Shown here piece by piece: positions 21,481 to 32,079 of a stretch of 64,000 nt of DNA (positions within the stretch are counted from its first letter, which is position 1; every line of letters begins with the position of its first letter). The notes beneath the pieces are model-generated. The model had not been told where the DNA came from and ran no database searches. It was given only the letters and a program-made list of their open reading frames with translations. Where the stretch lies: assembly GCA_963854835.1 (NCBI GenBank), contig OY978527.1:31513547-31577546 (forward strand). Direction: 5' to 3'. The stretch is from Megamerina dolium (lineage: Eukaryota; Arthropoda; Insecta; Diptera; Megamerinidae). The translations under genes and the position numbers were made by a program.

Positions 21481-21794
21481 TTTTTCCCAACGTTGGTCTT
21501 TAGTAAACTTATAATAACCATAACCATTTGTGCTGCCTTTATTTAATATAAAAAGTCTTACATTATAGAAGAATGAATTTTAGTACGAATCAGAATCGAA
21601 AACATTCGTAAGCCCAACGCATCGATAAGAGTGTAGTCTGTCCGAACCATCTTATCTTGTTTTTTCATCATCGCATTCCACTGAGTTTTGTAAGTCACAG
21701 CATTTTTTTCAGCTCCCAGTTACCCTTGGAGTTCCGTCGCAATGTTTCTATTAAAAATGCCAACATCTAATTACTATACGTATCCTCAGGTGTA

Positions 21795-21934
21795 GGATGC
21801 CGTAGGTCAGTGGTTATTGTGTCGGCCTTCTGAACTGTAGGTGGGCTCAATCCCCGACTGAAGCATACAAAATTTAATGTCGACAGATTTTTCTTTCAAA
21901 CGTACCCACCTGTCGGCTAGCAATTGGCAATTCT
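21795..21934 (+). mobile_element. tRNA-derived SINE, 5' half joined to an RTE tail
   Basis: SINE head (GATGCCGTAGGTCAGTGG) and first body part to GCAATTGGCAATTCT, where the sequence switches without a gap to the RTE 3' end. Confidence 0.8.
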
Positions 21935-22005
21935 AGCGAAGCATGCTAGATTCGGCCTAAATAGATTTTCGGATGTAATGGCCACATAAGTAAGTAAGTA
22001 AGTAC
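21935..22005 (+). mobile_element. RTE LINE 3'-end fragment
   Basis: AGCGAAGCATGCTAGATTCG through AATGGCCACATAAGTAAGTA matches the last ~60 bp of the RTE at 14395-14452. Orientation is the same as the SINE piece it follows, forming a SINE-LINE chimera. Confidence 0.8.
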
Positions 22006-22245
22006 TTAGAAAGACGATTTGTGATTTTGTATTAAAGTCATATACTTACAAGTATGCAGCAAAAACAAAATGAAATAGGCACACAAAAGCAAGTTTTTTA
22101 AAATGAAATAATCTTATTCCGGAAAAAAAGTGCAAGATATCAGCAAAGAGGTGACTTACTCCTGTAAAAGAAGTAGCCAATTGGTCCCACAGCACTAGAA
22201 AAGCGATAGTTGAAAAGTGAACTGGTGATTTTCCTCCCTGACGAA

Positions 22246-22378
22246 ATGATTGTTGTTGTTGACATGCTTTGTTTTGTTCCCGTACAAAGCATTTCTGTAT
22301 TCTGTTGAGTTGAATGTACCTTGGTCGACGACGTGGTCGAGTGCTTCCGGGACGAAGACCCGTCCATTCTTGGGAAAT
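22246..22378 (+). repeat. GTTGTTGTT-headed dispersed repeat, copy 2
   Basis: Shares TTTGTTTTGTTCCCG, CTTGGTCGACGACGTGGTCG and GACGAAGACCCGTCCATTC with 18697-18870. The left arm of the hairpin is shortened. Confidence 0.65.
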
Positions 22379-23017
22379 GTTAATTTTCTACATTTAAATG
22401 CAGCGGCAGGACTTTGCAATTTCATTATGGAAAAATTTATACCGCAACGCTTGCAAATGCTGAATTTTATTATGAAAATCGTGGTACTGTCATCCAATCT
22501 CAAAGATCGCTACAGAAATTTTATAGTCGACATAATGTGCCAAATCGACAACTGATTCGTCGAACCGTGCAAAGATTTGAGTCCACATACACGCCAGTGG
22601 AGTGAAGACAATCCACAAAAAATTCTTCAGACACCATTGCATCCACAGAAACATACTTCTTTAAAAACGCGGCAGTCAGCAACATAACCATCAATGTCGA
22701 TCGCTACAGAGCCGTAATAACTGACTATTTGATTTCCCAATTGCGTGGTGTGAACGTTGAAGAGGTGTGATTCCAGCAAGACGGCGCTAGATGCCATACA
22801 TTGAACATAACAATCGGTTTATTGAAGGAAACATTTGACAACATAATCTCTCGAAATGGACCTGTGAAGTATCCTGAAAAATCTTGCGATTTAAGCCTTT
22901 GAACTACTTTTTGTGGGGATATGTCAAAGGGCTAGTTTATGCTGATAAACCAGCAACTTTGGATGAATTGCAAGCCAACATTCACCTAACTATTGTCGAG
23001 ATTAAGCCCCAATTGTG

Positions 23018-23446
23018 GGTGCCATAGCTCAGTGGTTAGTGCTTTGGCCTTCTGATCTGTAGGTCGTGGGTTCAATCCCCGGCTGAAGCATAACAAAATT
23101 TAGTATCGAAAGTTTTTTTTCGAACGGTACCCACCTGCCGGCAAGAATTGGCAATTTTTTCGGCAGTTACCATTTGCCAAAAATGCTTCTTAAAAGAGCT
23201 TTGGGACAAAACTAAGTTAAAGTGATGTCACAAGGGTCCTGCCGTTCGGAACCGGCTAATATAATTAGGTCCCTTCTAGTATTTACTTACTTATGTGGCC
23301 ATAACAACCGAATATCGATTTAGGCCGAGGTCCCTTCTAGTGCTGTCCAATTTATTGGAAGAGAAGTTCGGTGGTATCACAATGGGTCTTTCTGGCCTAA
23401 GTGTGTCCTCTCAGAGAGAAGGCAGCTACATAACCTAATCTAACCT
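23018..23446 (+). mobile_element. tRNA-derived SINE, tail type B, full length, carrying a nested RTE insertion
   Basis: Head GGGTGCCATAGCTCAGTGG, body, then the type B tail (GGCCTAAGTGTGTCCTCTCA, ACATAACCTAATCTAACC). A 47-bp RTE tail sits inside it. The SINE itself is inserted into the transposase relic, with similar bases AAGCCCCAATT and AAGTCCTAATT on its two sides as a possible diverged target duplication. Confidence 0.88.
23281..23327 (-). mobile_element. Severely 5'-truncated RTE LINE insertion with 14-bp target duplication
   Basis: The insert, TTTACTTACTTATGTGGCC to TCGATTTAGGCCG, is the reverse complement of the last ~47 bp of the RTE at 12590-14452. It is bracketed by perfect copies of AGGTCCCTTCTAGT at 23267-23280 and 23328-23341. 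The host SINE reads continuously when the insert and one copy are removed. Confidence 0.9.
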
Positions 23447-23878
23447 AAGTCCTAATTGCTTCAAAAAGTAACCGAAATCGAGTTTCCAGATTACTCCACG
23501 TTCGAGCCAGCTGTTTAATTGGCTAACAATACTTCGAAAAAGGTTTACACAAAGGCATTCACTTTCCTTTTGATATTTCTTTTCAACCAAATACCAAAAG
23601 GAAGGCTGGCATCTAATATGCAAAATAAAAAGTTTGGTTGCGGTAATAGTATGTTTACACATACGAGATTATCTTATTTTTGAGATATCACCCATATCTA
23701 GTTTCATATAAGCAACTGTTTTTTTAATGGATTATTTCGTGAAGAAGGGAGTAAAATCAAAATTGGCGTTGATTTAGCGTTGGACTTTGACAACTAACAA
23801 TTCCTTTGGAAATAAATCTTACTATGTAAACGGGTAGATAGATCTTCGTAATCTAGTTGTGGTAACCTCTATGTGTAA

Positions 23879-24403
23879 TAGCCTAGATAGACGGCAGCCT
23901 AATTCCGGATTACCGGCGCACTTAATCCGAATAAAATAATAACCTGACAGACGGCAGTATTGCGGATTAACTAAACGGCTGATTGCTGTTTTATTAGGTC
24001 TGTCCACTTACATTACTATCACTATCAATTTCTGTCATCTATCACTCTCGATATGAGAAAATCTACAAGAAGTACGTGAACTGAAAACTATCAGAAACTT
24101 GTAAATTGACATTCACCGTTCATTGACAGCTGGATTTATTTGTTCGCCAACGCTTTTCATGTTGAAAACTGTTAGCAATTGTTGAAAGTTTTTTATAAGC
24201 GAACACACCTAATATTTTGTAAAATGGATGGAGAAAAATTCACAATAGACAATTTTCAGCAGTGTAGCCATCGCAAATTGCACTAATCCTCTTTTATTTT
24301 GAGAATTAACTCATAGAGTTTATGCGGATTAGCTACAGTTAATGCCCGAGTTAATTCGAATTAACTCGGTAATCCGGAATTAGGCTGCTGTCTGTCTAGG
24401 CTA
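23879..24403 (+). mobile_element. PIF/Harbinger-like MITE, copy a (525 bp)
   Basis: Terminal inverted repeats TAGCCTAGA(C/T)AGACGGCAG at the left and the complement at the right end, with TAA on both sides (23876-23878 and 24404-24406). A 3-bp TAA target duplication and a TIR of this kind fit PIF/Harbinger. Non-coding. Copy b (27182-27709) is the same element in the opposite orientation. Confidence 0.85.
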
Positions 24404-24879
24404 TAAGCATACTATTACTCTACTCATTTTCTACGCAACTACAACGCAATCCTGTAACTTTGTATACTTTTGAGTTTTTGGAACGCGCCAGCATTTAAAT
24501 GACGGCGTATATAATCAAGTCTCTTGAAGTCTCTTGGTAAGAAGCAGCAGCTTTCTTTCATGGGTCGACTTTTTTTTCATAAAAAATAAAAAATAATGTA
24601 GGTTGGCTATAAATTCATAAAAGTCAGCAAATATTAAATAAAAGAATACGAAATTTTACTTACTTCTCTACGGTAGCCATTTTCTGTTTGACTAGAGCAA
24701 CTACAAAATAACCGATGCGTTGTTTGTCTATCTGTTTCGCATGGATTACGCAAAGGATGTATTTTGAAACAAGCATTCAAAGCGACTAACCTCGGAATTT
24801 TCAAAATCTTTAATTTGCTATAACTCACATAATATACCACTTGGGACAACAATATTTGGCACATAGAGTTATATGATAC

Positions 24880-26240
24880 TACTATATAACCTCACCAAAA
24901 ATGGGTGAGCCACGCCTACTTTTTAGCGTAGATCCCATACAAAGTGTCTGTACTTCTTTTAAATTGAAACAGCTGTAACTTCTACAATCTTCTGTCCAGA
25001 ACAACCATAATTGACACTTAGATTAACATGGCAGTCGGGAATAATATGGCAGAAAATCAGTGTGCCACGCCAACTCTTCATGGGTCTCCCATACAAAGTC
25101 GAGGGAATTAAACTAAAACTTTTAAGCTCCATAACTTACAAACCATTTAGCGTAGAATAACGAGATTTAAGGTATGGATTAGTATTGTAGGATCAACTAG
25201 GCTTACAGAAAAGGGGTGCGCCATGCCTACCTTTTAGCGTAGCTCCCATACAAAGTGTCTGTACTTCTTTTAAATTGAAACAGGTGTAACTTCTACAATC
25301 TTCTGTCCAGAACAACCATAATTGACACTTAGATTAACATGGTACTCGGAAATAATGCGGTATGCCACGCCCACTCTTTTTTGGGTCTCCCATACAAAGT
25401 TGAATAACGAGATTTAGGGTGTGGATTAGCTCACAGGAAATGGGCGCATCACGCCCACTGTTTATCGTAGCCCCCATACAAATTTAAAATTGAAACAGCT
25501 GTAACTTCGGCAATCTTCTGTCTAGAATAACCATAATTGACACTTAAATTAATATCGTAGTCGGAAATAATCTGGCAGAAAATCAGTGTGCCACGCCCAC
25601 TCCTTCGTGGGTCTCCCATACAAAGTCGAGGGAATTAAACTAAAATTTTTAAGCTCCATAACTTACAAACCATTTAGCGTAGGACAACGAGATTTAAGGT
25701 ATGGATTAGTATTGTGCGAGAACTGTTTATCGTAGTCCCCATACAAAATGACTGAAATTCTTTTAAATTGAAACAGCTGTAACTTCGGCAATCTTCTATA
25801 TAGAATAACCATAATTGACACTTAGATTAATATCGTAGTCGGAAATAATCAGCGTGCCACGCCCACTTCTTATTGGGGCTCCCATACAAAGTTGAGGAAA
25901 TTAAACAAAAATTTTAACCGCCATAACAAACTATTCGGCGTAGAACAACCAGATTGAAGGTGTGGATTAGTATTGTAAGAGCAAATATACTCACAAGGAT
26001 GACTGAATTTCTTTTAAATTGAGGTAGCTGCAGCTTCTGCAATCTTCTGTCTAGAACAATCATAATTAATACTTAGGTTAATATGGTAGTTGTACATAAT
26101 CTGGAAAAAAATCAACATGCCACGCCCACTTTTTAATGGGGCTACCATACAAAGTTGAACTATTCAACGTAGGACAAACAAATTTAGAACTCTCATAACA
26201 TACAAAGTACTTCGTCAGTCAACCATATTTCGGGTGTAAA
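24880..26240. repeat. Degenerate tandem repeat array, ~220-320 bp units
   Basis: Five or so diverged direct copies built from the same blocks: TCCCATACAAAGTGTCTGTA, TTTTAAATTGAAACAGCTG, TAACTTCTACAATCTTCTGT, ATAATTGACACTTAGATTAA and GTGCCACGCCCACT. Successive ATTGACACTTA blocks lie near 25011, 25321, 25538 and 25813, and a decayed one near 26064, so units vary between about 215 and 310 bp. Satellite-like; no coding frame. Confidence 0.8.
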
Positions 26241-26640
26241 TTAGTAGTATATGCAAAAATTGTTTTTCAAAAAGTGGAAATAAAATAAAAAGATGAATAT
26301 TCGAGTAAACTTTTTATATATAAATCTACATATGCAGGGTATAATTTGGTCGGCCCTAGCAGACTGTAAGGAGATTTTTTTTTTTCGTTTGACTTAAGGA
26401 ACATGTTGAATTCTAATAGATGCGCAACCGATGAATTATGGATGTCAGCCATACTTTAATGCTGAAATACTGTTGGATGCCTTATTGCAAGAACAATTTT
26501 TAGCAACAAAATTTATTTTACTTCCAAAAAATTTAATACAAACAAATATTTTTCTTATCTTTATTAAGAATCAACTAAATATTAAATCACTCCATACACA
26601 GCAAGTGTCTAGCCCTCACCAATCTAATCTAAACTAAACT

Positions 26641-26697
26641 CTAATAGCCCTGACAGACGGCAGCGTTAATCCGCATTAACGGTTTAATTCGAATTAA
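26641..26697 (+). repeat. Short end fragment of a Harbinger-like element
   Basis: TAATAGCCCTGACAGACGGC begins like the TIR of the neighbouring MITEs but continues differently (AGCGTTAATCCGCATTAACG) and ends at the TAA that precedes copy c. Confidence 0.5.
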
Positions 26698-26795
26698 TAG
26701 CCTAGACAGACGGCAGTCCAATTCCGGATTACCGAATTAATTCGAATTAACTCGGGTATTAACTGCAGCTAATCCGCATTAGCTCTACGAGTTAA

Positions 26796-27719
26796 AGGGG
26801 ACTTACACCTTGGCACTTTCAAAAAATCAATTTTTTTTTACATTTTTCTGATCTAAAGGTTCTTATAAATCAGCCTGTAAAAGGATTCGTCTCTATTTCG
26901 AGAGTATTGGAGATTAATCCAGATTAATCGTGTCTCATGATTCACGTGTTGTACTGTTCTGAAACTTTGAACGCGACCATCGTTTGACCTTTCACTTTTG
27001 AGGCGCGCGCTGTTAATGTCATCTCAAGGTCTTGTAAGTCAACATGACTATGGAAAAAAATCATGTGCGCTATTCTATTGTTCTACTAATAAATAAAAAA
27101 AAAATTCAAATGAAAATCTTTTCTAGATTCTTTACAATAAATTGTCAAAAACTATCTCCAAAATTGGCTTACAAGATGTAATAGCCTAGACAGACGGCAG
27201 CCTAATTCCGGATTACCTAGTTAATTCGAATTAACTCGGGCATTAACTGCAGCTAATCCGCATAAACTCTATGAGTTAATTCTCAAAATAAAAGAGGATT
27301 AGGGCAATTTGCGATGGCAACACTGCTGAAAATTGTCTATTGTGAATTTTTCTCCATCCATTTTACAAAATATTAGGTGTGTTCGCTAACGAAAAACTTT
27401 CAACAATTGTTTACAGTTTTCAACATGAAAAGTGTTGGCTAACAAATAACTCCAGCTGTCAATTATGAACGGTGAATGTCAATTTACAAGTTTCTGATAG
27501 TTTTCAGTTCACGTACTTCTTGTAGATTTTCTCATATCGAGAGTGATAGATGACAGAAATTGATAGTGATAGTAATTTAAGTGGACAGACTTAATAAAAC
27601 AGCAATCAGCCGTTTAGTTAATCCGCAATACTGCCGTCTGTCAGGTTATTATTTTATTCGGATTAAGTGCGCCGGTAATTCGGAATTAGGCTGCCGTCTG
27701 TCTAGGCTATAAGTCCCCC
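26796..27719. mobile_element. TTAA-flanked MITE (piggyBac-like target), ~393 bp without its own insert
   Basis: Terminal inverted repeats (A/G)GGGGACTTACA(C/T)CTTG, with TTAA on both sides (26792-26795, 27720-27723). Copy b of the host element carries GAGTTAATTCTC at the corresponding place, so the undamaged target contains a single TTAA; the duplication is thus seen directly. Copy b is inserted close to its right TIR. Confidence 0.87.
27182..27709 (-). mobile_element. PIF/Harbinger-like MITE, copy b (528 bp), nested in the TTAA MITE
   Basis: Complete element with both TIRs and TAA on each side (27179-27181, 27710-27712). Opposite orientation to copy a and very similar to it over its whole length. 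Non-coding. Confidence 0.87.
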
Positions 27720-28159
27720 TTAATTCTCACAATAAAAGAGGATTAGGGCAATTTGCGATGGCAACACTGCTGAAAAATTTCTATTGTGAATTTTTCTCGA
27801 TTCAACTTACAAAACAATAGATGTGTTCGCTAACAAAAAACTTTCCACAATTGTTAACAGTTTTCGACATGAAAAGCGTTGGCGAACAAATATATCCAGT
27901 TGTCAATTACAAGCTGTGAATGCCAATTTACAAGTTTCTGATAGTTTTCAGTTCACGTACTTCTTGTAGATTTTCTCATATCGAGAGGGACAGATGACAG
28001 AAATTGATAGTGATAGTAATGTAAGTGGGCTTTGTGCCTTGTTCAGAAAATTCCACAGTTCTTTTTGTTTGTATTTCCTTTTATTAAAGTGAGAATAAAC
28101 GCACCAGTATGAACAATAAAATAATAATAATAACAATAAAAATTAACTTTAAAAGTATA

Positions 28160-28345
28160 ATTCCTCTACAATTATTCTTTATTTTGCTTTCGGATACGAC
28201 TGCGACCTTAATACATATTTATCATTTACTTGAATTCGCACGACGAAAATTCCTTCTCTGCACAGCGACGTGAATTCAGTGCATCCAAAACTTGCACGTG
28301 TCTCAATCTTCAATCAAAATGAATAACGATCAGCAGCATATACAC
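28160..28345 (-). other. Terminal-exon-like unit T3
   Basis: Minus strand: acceptor TATATTTTCAG at 28346, then a short frame (VYAADRYSF and stop in the phase used by the D cassettes), about 150 nt, and AATAAA at 28178-28183. One of three diverged units of the same design (T2 at 29140, T1 at 31290), each preceded by the same conserved ~50-nt intronic block. Read as a candidate alternative last exon; no product recognised. Confidence 0.35.
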
Positions 28346-28443
28346 CTGAAAATATAATAGTATATGAAATTACACATGCCATTTGTTTACTACTCTATAA
28401 ATATGAGTTAAAAATGTTTTTTTTTTCAGTTTAAGTGAGTATC

Positions 28444-28496
28444 ATCAAAATACTATGTCGGGAAAAGAAGACAATTATAAATGAATCATCATATAA
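28444..28496 (-). repeat. Conserved ~50-nt block upstream of T3
   Basis: TCATCAAAATACTATGTCGG and AAAGAAGACAATTATAAATG on +; nearly identical copies at 29424-29478 and 31548-31602, each about 100-110 nt upstream (minus sense) of a T unit. The minus strand is pyrimidine-rich (TTGTCTTCTTTTCCCGACA). Confidence 0.7.
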
Positions 28497-28499
28497 CAG

Positions 28500-30048
28500 T
28501 AACAAATTATGAGACAATTAGTCAAAACACAAAGTAAAATAACGCTATGTGATTAGTCGACACGTAAAGGATTATTGTTGTGAAATTAGCCGTATTTGAT
28601 ACATTCTACTTTCTAATCTACTAAATCGATTTTGAATGTCAATTCATATTAAGAATGTTTTACGGTACGTAAACCAAATTATTCTCAGATAAAACGACGT
28701 TTTAACAATTTATAATGGGTTCTAACTCGATCCAATAAGGAAGATATCTTTAATTATTTAAATAACTATTATAAACACAACTTAGTGTTGTTAAATTAGT
28801 TTAAGTATATATTTCTTCCTTCCTTTACTTTATACAGGGTGGCGGATAATTGCGTTTTTCTTTGATTCATAAAATACCACTCTGTGTTAGCTGTATTTTA
28901 GTTAAAATGTCGTTTTAAGTGACCATAATATATAGTTTCGCAATAATTTGTACAAATTATCGCTATATGAGCCGACATATAATTTACTTTGGGGTTTATC
29001 AATTAGCTGATTTTAATTTTTGTCGCAATCGACAACTACGATTTGACTAATTGTACCATTCTTTTGAATCAGACGGATACCCAATTATATAGATATATAA
29101 TTTTTTTACCTGAAAGCGACTTTACTGAATAATATACATATTTTCAAAAATATGTATTTTATTAGTTCGGCTCGCGACTTCCTCATTGATGCAGCTGTCT
29201 TTAAAAATCTGTTTGTACGCCAATAAGCCACATTTCCTCCACAGTCGTAAAATGATATCACTAAAAATTGCATGTGCCTCAATCCTCAACCATCATAAAT
29301 AAGCACTTACATATTGACCTGAAAATATAACATACATATATAAATACATGCATATATTAACTATTTATTTGCAATATATAAAGTATGGAGTTTTTGTTTC
29401 AAGCTGTCAGTTTTAGTATAATATCATCAAAATATTATGTCGGGAAAAGAAGACAATTATGAATGAATCATCATAGCGTTGTAAAAAATTATGTTTGACG
29501 TTTGGGTATAACGACATGCATTGGGGCACCCTCCATAAAAATGGTCGTAGCAATAATTGACAAGCTATATTAAAAACGAGAGGATGGTCACCTCATGTAT
29601 CAAGACCAACTAGGTGTGTTGCGTTTAGAGCCTGTATTCTTCTTCGCTCGTTAAATACGGCGACATCAACCAGAATTACTCGTATAATTGTACGTGGTTA
29701 CGTGATTTACTGCAATCGAATCGAATGTAGTATGCTCCTAAATGCAAATGTGTAAATTTTTGACGAAGTATCATGTTCTTAAATGCAAAAGTACTGTTAG
29801 GGATGAGCAGAGAAAAACAATAAGCACATCGCTAATATTTGTGATGCAAAACTTTAGCAATATATTCGAGTGGCGGTGCCGCAAAGTATTAACACCGTAT
29901 TAATATTTTGCACATAGACGTTTAGGAAGGCTGCCTATATTTTCATATTATGTACTATTTGTAATATTGATGAGCTTCGAAGTAGTCTCCCAAATATAAC
30001 ATGATAAATGTATGTACTAATGTTGATCGATAACGTAATTCGACCAGA
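28500..30048. other. Sparse region holding T2 and its conserved block
   Basis: Apart from the T2 unit and the conserved block nothing is recognised; a GC-richer patch around 29570-29700 has no open frame of note. Confidence 0.4.
29140..29318 (-). other. Terminal-exon-like unit T2
   Basis: Minus strand: acceptor TATATTTTCAG, short frame QYVSAYL and stop in the D-compatible phase, then AATAAA at 29158-29163. Diverged duplicate of T3; conserved block at 29424-29478. Confidence 0.35.
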
Positions 30049-30052
30049 TTAA

Positions 30053-30765
30053 GGGGGTGTTCCCGGGTAGAAGTTTGAAAAAATCGATTTTTTTTGGCGT
30101 TTTATTGTACCTTAAACTATATACTATCACCCCCCAAAGTCGTTTTTCAATCCGCAAACTCAGTACCCACTTTTTTGCATGTTAATTGAAGTAATCTGAC
30201 TGTCGACACTTTAAACGCGTTTTTCTCGAAACCACATTTTTTGTACTGGCCGATAACTTTTCTCAGCAACTATGAGAGGTATAGGCTTGAAATTTTGGGA
30301 AAATGTTCTAGATAGTTTTCATTGGATGCTAAACCAAAGTTTTCATCAAAAAATTATTGTTAAATATATTTTCAAGCACTCTAAAGGTAAAAAAAGGTGG
30401 CAAAACTGGACAATTTTTTTTCATATGGCCGCCATTTTGTTTCTAATCAACATTTTGACTAAAACTGTGGTTTAGCATCCGCGGAATTTATTGCATATTA
30501 ATAATTGCATACCCATTTCTGTTTCAGATTACTGGTTCCCGAAATTTCTTATCGGCCAGCAGTGAAAATCAGCGTAACAAGGTCACATTGACAACTGAAA
30601 ATTTGTACTTAGAAAATAAAATTTTTTGACACAAATATGAGTTTCTGTTCTCCAAATAATAAGGAACAACAAGCAAAAAACCAGAATATTGCATGTTGCC
30701 TTGTAGCTCCAAAATAATTTTTTGAAAAACAGCCTAAAATCGGCATTCTAGACGGGAACACCCCC
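30053..30765. mobile_element. TTAA-flanked MITE, family 2 (713 bp)
   Basis: Inverted termini GGGGGTGTTCCCG at both ends with TTAA outside each (30049-30052, 30766-30769). The interior has AAAAAATCGATTTTTTTT, TTTAAACGCGTTTTTCTCGA and GCCGCCATTTTGTTT, motifs shared with the element at 33609-34285. No transposase. Confidence 0.82.
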
Positions 30766-30769
30766 TTAA

Positions 30770-31289
30770 GTATAATGAAGAGAATTATCTTCTAGGTCAT
30801 ACAATTTTGAACATTTCTATCAGTGGTCGAGCTCAATGCACATCTGCCGGTGTTCAACCAGTTCGTCTTTGATGGCAGAATATATTGTTCTTATTCGATC
30901 TTTTTGTCCTTCTCAAACATACATTATCTTACAATAATAAGGTTAACAAATTTGCTTTCCTCTTCTCACACATTCAGCACTTCAATTATACAGTTGACAT
31001 ACACACATCCTCACTAAAGCATGTGAATACAAATATTTTGTCAAGAATTCAATTATTATTATTGATTTTGTCAATTCGCAAATTTGCCGATGCATATAGC
31101 ATTGATGGTGAAATTATGTGCGCGTCCCGCTTGGCTTGTATTTGTGCAGTACTGTGGTTGCTAATTCGCTATCGTTACACATATTTACATTTTCTTTACA
31201 TCTAATTTACATTCTTTATATATTTTTTTATAGATGAAAATATTTATTTATATTTTTGTTTACTTACAGCAATATTAGAAAATATTGTA
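30770..31289. other. Unassigned sequence between MITE and T1
   Basis: Two overlapping + strand frames (30823-31017, 30885-31205) have no recognised domain and are probably chance. Confidence 0.35.
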
Positions 31290-31448
31290 AATTGTTAATC
31301 CCGTAAGTTTATTCCTTCTGCAGAGGTACATGTTCTTCACAACAGATGAATCAGATGGCTGCACGCCGTTGAAAGCTCTAAAAATTTGCTTACGCCTTCA
31401 CCTTCAACCACAGTGAATATATGATCACCTACATACACATATGTACAT
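31290..31448 (-). other. Terminal-exon-like unit T1
   Basis: Minus strand: acceptor TGTGCTTTCAG at 31449, AATAAA at 31308-31313. In the D-compatible phase the frame stops after about six codons. A weaker acceptor 20 nt further in (TATGTAG) would open a 30-codon frame beginning DHIFTVVEGEGVSKFLELST. Conserved block at 31548-31602. Confidence 0.33.
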
Positions 31449-31604
31449 CTGAAAGCACAATATATAGAAAGAAATACATATATTAATATTTACAATATAT
31501 TAAAAAAGAACTCATATTTTTGTTTCAAGCTATCAGTTTTAGTGAGTATCATCAAAATACTATGTCGGGAAAAGAAGACAATTATAAATGAATCATCATG
31601 GCTT

Positions 31605-32075
31605 AATTGAAAGCTAGTCTGGTAGTATACTTAGCATAGTATGGCGATTAGTCTTCCTATCAGAAGTCTTGGCCATACCTAAGGTGGCTTGCTGCATTAT
31701 AGAGGAAACGTGGTGTTTCACTTCTAAGATAATCAGTGATTGTAATATGAGCTTGAACGATGTTGGAAAATGTAATAAACTGCATCTAACTTATATATGG
31801 GCTCCAGGGCATTGAGGTATCGTATTTATGACAGGAGCAACAGAAGCTACTATGCATAGTATCAAAAACGATGCTCTAGGGGAGTAGGGTTAAATAGTTC
31901 TTTTAATCGTATTAACTATTCTGTGGCAGGTACTATAATGGTCTCATACACTTCATAAGGTTTTACACTTACGTGTTACATTGCGTTTTGTAATGCAATA
32001 GCAAAGGATTGTTTTGGCAAGAAATATCTATGTATTTCAATAACAACATGAAGACATTATTCGAAATATTGGTCA
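31605..32075. other. Unassigned sequence
   Basis: Nothing recognisable between the T1 block and the mariner relic. Confidence 0.4.
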
Positions 32076-32079
32076 TCGT

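Larger units (their letters stand above)
22400..23535 (+). pseudogene. Tc1/mariner-superfamily transposase relic, interrupted by a SINE
   Basis: Frames give an N-terminal helix-turn-helix (YYENRGTVIQSQRSLQKFYS, RQLIRRTVQRFES), a central DITVDRYRAVI-like region, FQQDGARCHT (second catalytic Asp), SCDLS followed by a YFLWGYVKG-like segment, and YADKPATLDELQANI. At 23018 a SINE interrupts it; the C-terminus seems to resume at about 23450. The wording resembles the large insect Tc1/mariner group with the DUF4817-like N-terminus. Several stops and frameshifts; first catalytic region deleted. Confidence 0.7.
26698..28030 (-). mobile_element. PIF/Harbinger-like MITE, copy c, split by a nested TTAA element
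   Basis: The two parts 26698-26795 and 27724-28030 together match copy b in order and orientation. They are separated at a TTAA by the 26796-27719 insertion. The far right end with the second TIR is lost after about 28030. Confidence 0.82.

Noticed and set aside
24880..28030. CRISPR-like repeated units
   Set aside because: Repeats are long, diverged and without uniform spacers, and the genome is clearly eukaryotic.
28449..28492. Small peptide MSGKEDNYK on + from the conserved 50-nt block
   Set aside because: Nine codons only, and one of the three block copies changes the last codons; the block is better read as a pyrimidine-rich minus-strand intronic element.
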